Shown: positions 57,442 through 64,000 of the stretch, in pieces
How positions within the stretch are numbered: the stretch's first letter is position 1
Layout of the letters: every line of letters starts with the position of its first letter
Assembly: GCF_023278565.1 (NCBI RefSeq)
Contig: NC_064676.1
Span: 6,448,001 to 6,512,000 of the forward strand
Source of the DNA: Colletotrichum lupini
Taxonomy: Eukaryota > Ascomycota > Sordariomycetes > Glomerellales > Glomerellaceae
Length of the DNA stretch: 64,000 bases
Direction of reading: 5' to 3'
Notes under the pieces: model-generated
Database searches by the model: none
Told to the model about the DNA's origin: nothing
What the model saw: the letters and a program-made list of their open reading frames with translations, nothing else
Position numbers and translations under genes: made by a program

Positions 57442-57682
57442 GTGCCCATATGTGATGGATGCTTTGGTGATAGCTGCCCTCAGCCGGGCGATCAGTTGGA
57501 ACAATGCCAAGCGTGTCATGAAGAACATGAAGGAGATGTGTACGGGTCCCTGTCCAACTGTGAGAACATTGTGGAGGGCAGTATGGAGAGGTTAGTGGAG
57601 GCGCTGCGACCCGGCGGGATGCAGAGCAAGGAGGCCAAGATTCTCATGCAGCTATTGGACAAGTGGGATCTTCATGTCGGAT
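57442..57682 (+). pseudogene. Coding remnant cut by LTR element E
   Basis: An open frame with paired cysteines (I-C-D-G-C-F-G-D-S-C-P, E-Q-C-Q-A-C-H-E-E-H) and a helical C-part (E-G-S-M-E-R-L-V-E-A-L-R) is interrupted exactly where the LTR begins at 57683. There is no ATG in frame at its start. A second frame (ATG at 57356 to 57595) overlaps it, so an intron or frameshift may separate a 5' part. Could be a truncated gene or chance; not recognised. Confidence 0.3.
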
Positions 57683-57879
57683 TGGAAGTCCAATTTGACC
57701 GCGGCATATAGCCGACTGCGCAGGGGCCAATTAGGGGCCCTATTTACGATTATCGTAGCCAGCCTAACCTACGGTTAGAACCTCCTTTTTATACCTACTA
57801 CGCAAATATTTATATAGTTTAATTAATCTCTTCGTTAACTACAGTTCGAACTAACTACCCTATAATAGGGATACTAATA
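57683..57879 (+). repeat. 5' LTR of copy E (197 bp), least mutated copy
   Basis: Starts TGGAAGTCCAATTTGACC and retains TG and CA dinucleotides in its first 60 bp. Confidence 0.85.
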
Positions 57880-60800
57880 CTAATTAGTAATTAAATTCTA
57901 CTATCGTAGATTAGTAAGGTATCTCGCTACGTAAAAAAGACGACTTCCTAATACCGTACGGAATAGGAGATTTATATTAATTAACCTTATAGAAATAAAC
58001 GAAAAAGGGGGCAATTCTTAAATACCGCACGGAATTAAGTAATCGTAGCCCTTTACTACCCACGAGAAGTTAACGTTTACTACGTTAAAATACGTTAATT
58101 AACGGAACTGCTTAAGTAACTAGCCTTTTACTATTGCCCTAAATAGCTTTTCTATTAAACGACTTTTCTATAGCCGGCCCGTAATTAAAAATTAACTAGT
58201 TAAATTAATAAAAAGAAATACCTAAGCGATAATTACTTAACTATAATTAAGCTACGAAAAAGACTACTTAAAAAATATAAAATAGGGTACCAAGAGGTTA
58301 TAAAAAATAAGATCTCTAAGGTATCTAACCCCACCGCGTACGAGTAATAAGTAGGTATTTTTAATAAGTCTTTAAAATCTACGATTTTATAAAAAAGAGG
58401 GCTTAATTTCGTTAACCGTACTTAACGGCCTATATAGTTTTTAATAGCCTATATAGCTCTTCTATAAGCCGCCCGGCGTTTATTTTTAACTATTTTTATA
58501 GAATATTACCTTAGAAGAGGTAGGTTAAGAAAAGAAGCTATTTAAAAATTATAGAGAGCACGAGGCTTAGGAAGCTAGAAATATACGGGATAATAGAAAT
58601 CGGTAATTAATAAAAATCCCGAGACTAATTACTATATTTTCTTATAGTAATATAAACGTTTACCGTTACTATTATTAAAAAGAACTATTAAAACCTACTT
58701 TTTTATACTAAACAAAAAAGAGGATCTTAGTAAGTACGATAACTAGCGATTTAAAAAGGTAATAGTAATTATTAAAAATAGTAAAAACGAGAGTAGTAAT
58801 AAGACGGCGAGAGGAAGCGGGAATCTCTTAAACCTTAATAAATTTATTAAGTAGTAAAAGTACGGATTTATTATAACTAGCGCGCGGATTAGATATATCC
58901 CTATTAAAATTAAATACGCTAGCGACTATTAATATAAATATAAGCTAGAGCACGACCCTTAGCGAGTTAGGGTAAAGAAGAAGAGGATAAAACCTAATCC
59001 TAAATAAAATCCTAATCCTTTATAAATAGGTAAATATTAACCCGGATTATTAAGGGACGTAAATATATAGAATTATAGATTAGCCTAACGGCGAGTAAAT
59101 TAATATAGTATTAATCTATTTAACTAAGATCTATAAAAAAAAGGGGCTATAAGGGTAACCCCTATTTTACGAAATTATAAACGACCTTAACTACTAGCTA
59201 GATAAATAGTTTGCGAGCGTAAGCCTAGGAATTATAAAAATAATTAATAAATTCCTCTACGGGCGAGGGGTATTACTAGCGCAATTATAATCGCAAGAGC
59301 TATACGAAATACTAATAATAATAATTATAAAAGAGGAATTCGTATTATAAAACTAAGTATAAGTCAATAGAGCGTATAATCGCTTTAACGAATTTAAAAA
59401 AACGGTAAATAACCTAGATTTCCTCCCTATAATTACTAATAGAAATCTATCGTTATAAAAGGATATACTAGGGTAAAATATAGTACTAGAAGTATAATAA
59501 TTAATAATTTTGCTTATTTCGATTTATGACTCGTTACTACTACTAACGCGAAATTCGGCGCCGATTAGCTAATAAAAAAAGAAGTAAACGACCTAAAGTT
59601 ATTAATAATACGTAACGACGTAGGGATCGTATATAAATACTAAAAATCTAGTAGTAAATACGAGATAATTTACAGACTTTAAAGAGATCTTCCCGAAAGA
59701 GAAATTATACTCTAGGGGGAAGTATAAGGTCTTATAAAAGACCCTAACGATATTTTACGATTACTACGAAAAGGTCGGAATTAGGGAATACTAGTACTAT
59801 TTAGTAATTAATATCGTACTCGTAAATAAAGCCTCTAATTATTATTACGAAGCGGTACGTAATCTCGATTAAAACGACTTTCTTAGTATAATTAATATAA
59901 TCTAAAGCCGCTTTAAGACTTATAATAAGAACCTAGAGCTCCTATTTAAGCTACGAGCGATTTCTTTTATATTTATAGCTAGGATAATAGAGGGTAAATT
60001 GCGAGTAGAGATCTTTAAAAAGCTTATCGATCGAATCGATAAGCTAGTAAAAACCTAGCTAAATAAGGGGATAAATAAGTAAAAAGTTAAATATCTCTAT
60101 ACTATAGTCTAGCGTATATTAAAAATAAAAATAACCCTATACTAAGTACCCGAAGACTACGAGACGCTCTACTCGAGGCTAAGATCTAGTTTTAATATTA
60201 AAGCGAGAATACTACGCTAAACTTACCTCTAAGTATACGACGGCCCTTATTAATAATATTAAGTCGATTAAACGTATAATAAAAAAGGAAAAGAGGCTAA
60301 ATATAGTAATCGTTAATAAAGAGGCCTAGATTCGTTAAGTAAGTAAAGATTTAACTTATGAGCAAGGTAATAAAAAAGGTAATACTATATTTATAAAAAG
60401 GATAGATATTAGTTAAGTAACTACTTTAAAAAAGAGCGTATTAAATTATACGAATAGTATAAAAAGTCGAGGGTAGTAGATAGTAAAACTAGCCCTCGTT
60501 AGTTTAACTAATTCCTTATTATATATAAGGGTAGATCTAGAGGTACGGAACCTAGCGACGGTAATTAAAGTAGCGGCCTAAAGTATATACCCCCTATAAG
60601 AGATTCGGAAAATAAAGAAGATCTTACCCCCTATACTAATAAATTAGATTATAATAAAATTAACGATATTAACTACTCTTTTTTTACCCTATTAGCCTCT
60701 AGAGGATATATAAAGCTAAACGAATAGAGGGTAATAAAAGCTTTTAATAAGCAGGCTTTTATTTACGGATAGTAAAGAAAGGTCCCTTAAATAACGGATA

Positions 60801-63663
60801 TAGAAGTAGCTAAAAGGGCGAATTTAATAAGGCCAAAGCCCATTCTCTTAACGATTAAGGAGAAGACGCTATCTCTCTCGATATTTAAAAAAAAGGAACA
60901 TAGTACTAAGTAAATCTAAGAGTAACTAAAGGGGCCCTTTTTATACTACTTAGATCCTTCGAATACTAAGCTTATATAAGTATTTTACGCGAGCAAAAGG
61001 TACGGCTTAAACGATTTTTATAGGATTATCCTAAATACTAAAGTATTATAATAGTTAACTAGAGGAAAAGAGTAATTCTAAGCGCTATAGAAAATCGTAC
61101 TAATAACGCTTAATACGTTAATAACGAGTATTATAAAAATTAGTTTCGGCCTAAGCGAGGAAATCGTCGCCCTAGGTATAATAAAAATAGAGATGCACTT
61201 CGGAATAATAACTTTTTATATTTTACCCGTTAATACCCTATTTCTCTTATATTTAAAAAATATAAATCGACTAGGCATTATATTCGATAATACGAGGAAC
61301 AGAATCTTTAGTAATAAGTACTTCGAGATAGTTAAATAACGATAGGGGTATACGTTTATAAAGCTTACTAATAATATAAAGTCGATTAATTACTTAACGG
61401 AAAGTGAGCTTAGAAGATTATACTAGAGATTTGGGTACCCGTCGGTTACGAGGCTATATAACCTCTTAAAGTAATTAGGTAATAATAATATCGAAATAGG
61501 GACGCTAGAATAGTTAACGAAAGTATATTATTAATATTAGATAAATGCGCAGAGCCCACGCAGATTTAAATTTAAATTACATAATAAGCTTAACTTTAAC
61601 TAAGAAATCGTTATCGATATTTTCTATTTAAACAGTCGGCTAGTACTATATATAATCGACGTAGCTATATCTTTCTAAGTAGGGTAATTCCTCCGGGATC
61701 TATAAATAAAAATAGTATAAGTAGCTTTGCGAAAAAGCTAGATCGATATATACTAAGGACCGCTAGACGGTATTAGAACCGACGCTAGTACTAGCTTTAA
61801 GTTAGTAAAATTTAGGGATAATATAACGGCTTACGGTATATAGCTAAAAGTTATACCCGTTAAAGCGTACTATAGTATTAGAAAAGTAGAAAGGGCATAC
61901 TAGTAGTTAAAAAGGGCGTTTAGAATTATTAAAAAAGAAAATCCGGATTCTACTAACGACGAATACTTCTAAATAGTACTTAAATACTATAACGATACTA
62001 TAGGGCCTAACGGACTTATACTAACGTTATTAGTATTTAGAGTATATTTAAGAACGACCTTAGCCTTATTACTATTACTAAGCGTAAGCTAACGAGCCTA
62101 AGTAGTTAAAAAAGTAATACGGGCACTGCGCGAGGTAAGCGTAAAAAAATAAGTTAACGAGGTAATTATTATATATAATAGGCCCGATATAGGGGATAAT
62201 CTAGATATATTACTAAATTCGGATATATAAGTATAGTACGAAATTACTTAATAGTAGGCTAGGCTATATAAGTTAATTTCTGTTAACGAGCGTTCTTATA
62301 TAGTCGCGAGAGATCGTAACTAGTTACTTAAAATATTAATTATAATAGTTAAACTATATTATATAAATCCTAACGAGGTAATTTCTAACTTATAAAAAGA
62401 AAAAGAGCTAGGGGAAATTATATAACCCGCGGTAAAGGCATAAGAAATTATCTTTAACGAAATCGTCGTAATAGTACTAATAAATAACGAGGAAGAGAAA
62501 ATTACTAAAAGGGTACTAATACTACTAGCGAGACGTTATAGAAGACTACGATAGTAAGCCCTAATATAGTAATTTATTAATAATAACGAGGTAATTAATA
62601 CCTTTTATATAGTAAAAAAGAAAGCCGATTTTAAGCTAGCGGTTAAACTACGTAAGGAAGGCGTAATTATAACTATTAAAAAGCCGTATAAAGGATTAGA
62701 TCTTATCGAAGTAGACACTCTTCGCAATCGAGGGGTCTATCGATTTATCCTATACGACTTAGAAAAATATATAAACCTCTGCATATTTAAATTACGAATA
62801 GTTCATAAAGTTAAAGGGAAAAGAATACCCTAGCTATACGAGAAGTTTAGATATATAATTTAGGGGTACGGCGACGTTAAAAAGGCGACGCTACTTATAT
62901 AATTACTTATTATATAGCGCTATAACTAACGATTAATAATAGTATTAATAATATTACTACGAAAAAAGGGATACGAGATTTAGAGCCGTAATATTACCTA
63001 GGCCTATACCTAATCGGCCATAGGGCTTATAAAGAAAATCCTAGCCTATTTACCGAAAGAAATGGCTAGTAAGTACTTAGAAAGTACGATTATTAAAGTA
63101 CTTAAGCTACTATATAGGCTCGCAGAATCGGGTACCTATTAGTAGGCTATATACTACGATTTTTATATTAATTAACTATTAATAATTACCTCTACGTACG
63201 ACCCGTACTTACTAGTTATAGAGCACGAAGGTAACTAATTTAGGATCGTTAGAATATAGACTAACGATATATTAAGCCTATTTAATATTAACTTTATAAA
63301 AAAGGAGGATAAGGAGCTCTAAAAAGCGGGCTTTATAATAAAGCTAAAAAAGGTCTTTATAATAAATACCCCCTTAGTATTTAACGGCAGGACTTTTATA
63401 ATCGAAGGAGAAACCGTCGTTTTTTAATAAAAGGGGTAGGGTAAGAAAATTAACTTCGTTAATCCGAACGTAACTAACGTTAAGAAGCGGTATAAAACTA
63501 AGCTCGCGCGAGGGGTATATATTATAAGTATTTATTAACCTAAGGTAATATTTAACTACGCTAGGGTAGCGTAGGCTATAGATCTAACTAAATAAGACGT
63601 CGAGGTATTTAATAAGTAGCTTAAGTAATAGTAAATAAATCTTAATCGAGGTCTCGTTTACTA
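57683..63663 (+). mobile_element. Ty1/copia-family retrotransposon (copy E), 5' part, RIP-dead, interrupted
   Basis: 5' LTR at 57683-57879, then the same gag, integrase (F-G-Y-P from F-G-H-P near 61430) and RT region (near 62640) as copy C. It is collinear until 63663, where a DNA transposon begins in mid-element, inside the sequence corresponding to C 48300-48310. Relative to C it lacks about 560 bp of gag (around C 42306-42870), a different deletion from copy B. The outer LTR edge is almost unmutated (TGGAAGTCCAATTTGACC), giving the best view of the ancestral ends. Confidence 0.85.
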
Positions 63664-64000
63664 AGTCGACCCACCCCCTTTTGGCCACCCCCCCCTTTTA
63701 GCCACCCCATCAAAACATAGTATCAAAACATCGCTACTAACTATACTTAATTAATTAACTATCTTCTATTACTATAATAATATAGTTATTATTCTCCCTA
63801 GGTAATTCGACCCCTACGAGTCGACTAGGACTAACTAGACGGTCGCTAGAGTCCTCCTAAGCTCTCTATATATCCTAGATATTCGCAAACCTAGTGTTTA
63901 GGTCTATTAGTATACTCTTCTTTTTCCACGGCCTTAATCGGTTAACTTTAGTTTTTAGAACTCGAATATAGTACTAAAATACTACTAGATAGTAGGCCTG
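63664..64000 (-). mobile_element. Fot1/pogo-type DNA transposon, end with transposase C-terminus (partial)
   Basis: Begins AGTCGACCCACCCCCTTTTG directly after a TA (63662-63663) that belongs to copia copy E, the TA target of Tc1/mariner-pogo elements. On the minus strand the frame reads R-P-W-K-K-K-S-I-L-I-D-L-N-T-R-F-A-N-I near 63940-63880, then I-I-I-V-I-E-D-S near 63780, as at the C-terminus of fungal pogo-like DDE transposases. Several stops (TAG at former CAG positions) show RIP. The rest lies beyond the window. Confidence 0.65.

Overview
This window looks like chromosomal DNA of a filamentous ascomycete (Pezizomycotina). The evidence is short GT-AG introns of about 47-81 bp, two Zn2Cys6 regulators, fungal-type MFS carriers, a NACHT-ankyrin (NLR-type) pseudogene and small cysteine-rich secreted proteins. 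The genus cannot be fixed from sequence alone. Three GC-balanced gene islands (about 740-7161, 14005-41436 and 53790-57682) lie between AT-rich blocks. Those blocks have almost no CA/TG dinucleotides and are saturated with TA, the signature of repeat-induced point mutation (RIP, C-to-T in CpA context).

The AT-rich blocks are dead transposons. Four copies (A, B, C, E) of one Ty1/copia family with 197-bp LTRs are present: A (3' end only, 1-739), B (7162-14004, minus), C (41766-49179, plus) and E (57683-63663, plus, cut). Copy C lies inside an older 4.9-kb DNA element with 33-bp terminal inverted repeats and a GTTAT duplication (41437-53789). Copy E is interrupted at a TA by the end of a Fot1/pogo-type transposon that runs out of the window. 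A fresh 518-bp MITE with 106-bp inverted repeats (30658-31175) sits in the largest gene island.

Island 1 holds an MFS carrier (minus), a 2-oxoglutarate/Fe(II) dioxygenase (plus) and a Zn2Cys6 regulator (plus). The carrier and dioxygenase share a divergent promoter with a perfect CTCCGATCGGAG palindrome.

Island 2 begins with a broken NLR gene, a cysteine-rich secreted protein, a 66-aa cysteine-rich secreted peptide and long gene-poor stretches. It ends in a compact six-gene cluster (25.9-40.8 kb): Zn2Cys6 regulator, PhyH-type dioxygenase 1, CocE/NonD hydrolase, MFS carrier, PhyH-type dioxygenase 2 and a 13-exon FAD monooxygenase. No PKS, NRPS or terpene synthase is visible. This reads as a catabolic, detoxification or tailoring cluster: import or export, hydrolysis, then two kinds of hydroxylation under a local regulator. 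CGGTTCGG motifs recur in three of its intergenic regions and could be the regulator's sites (inference).

Island 3 holds one intact gene, an HMT1-type half-size ABC transporter, whose start codon is only about 125 bp from the end of the large dead transposon. Weak coding remnants follow, the last cut by LTR element E. Gene structures were assembled by hand from reading frames, splice signals and family motifs. Family names rest on recognised motifs, not on searches.
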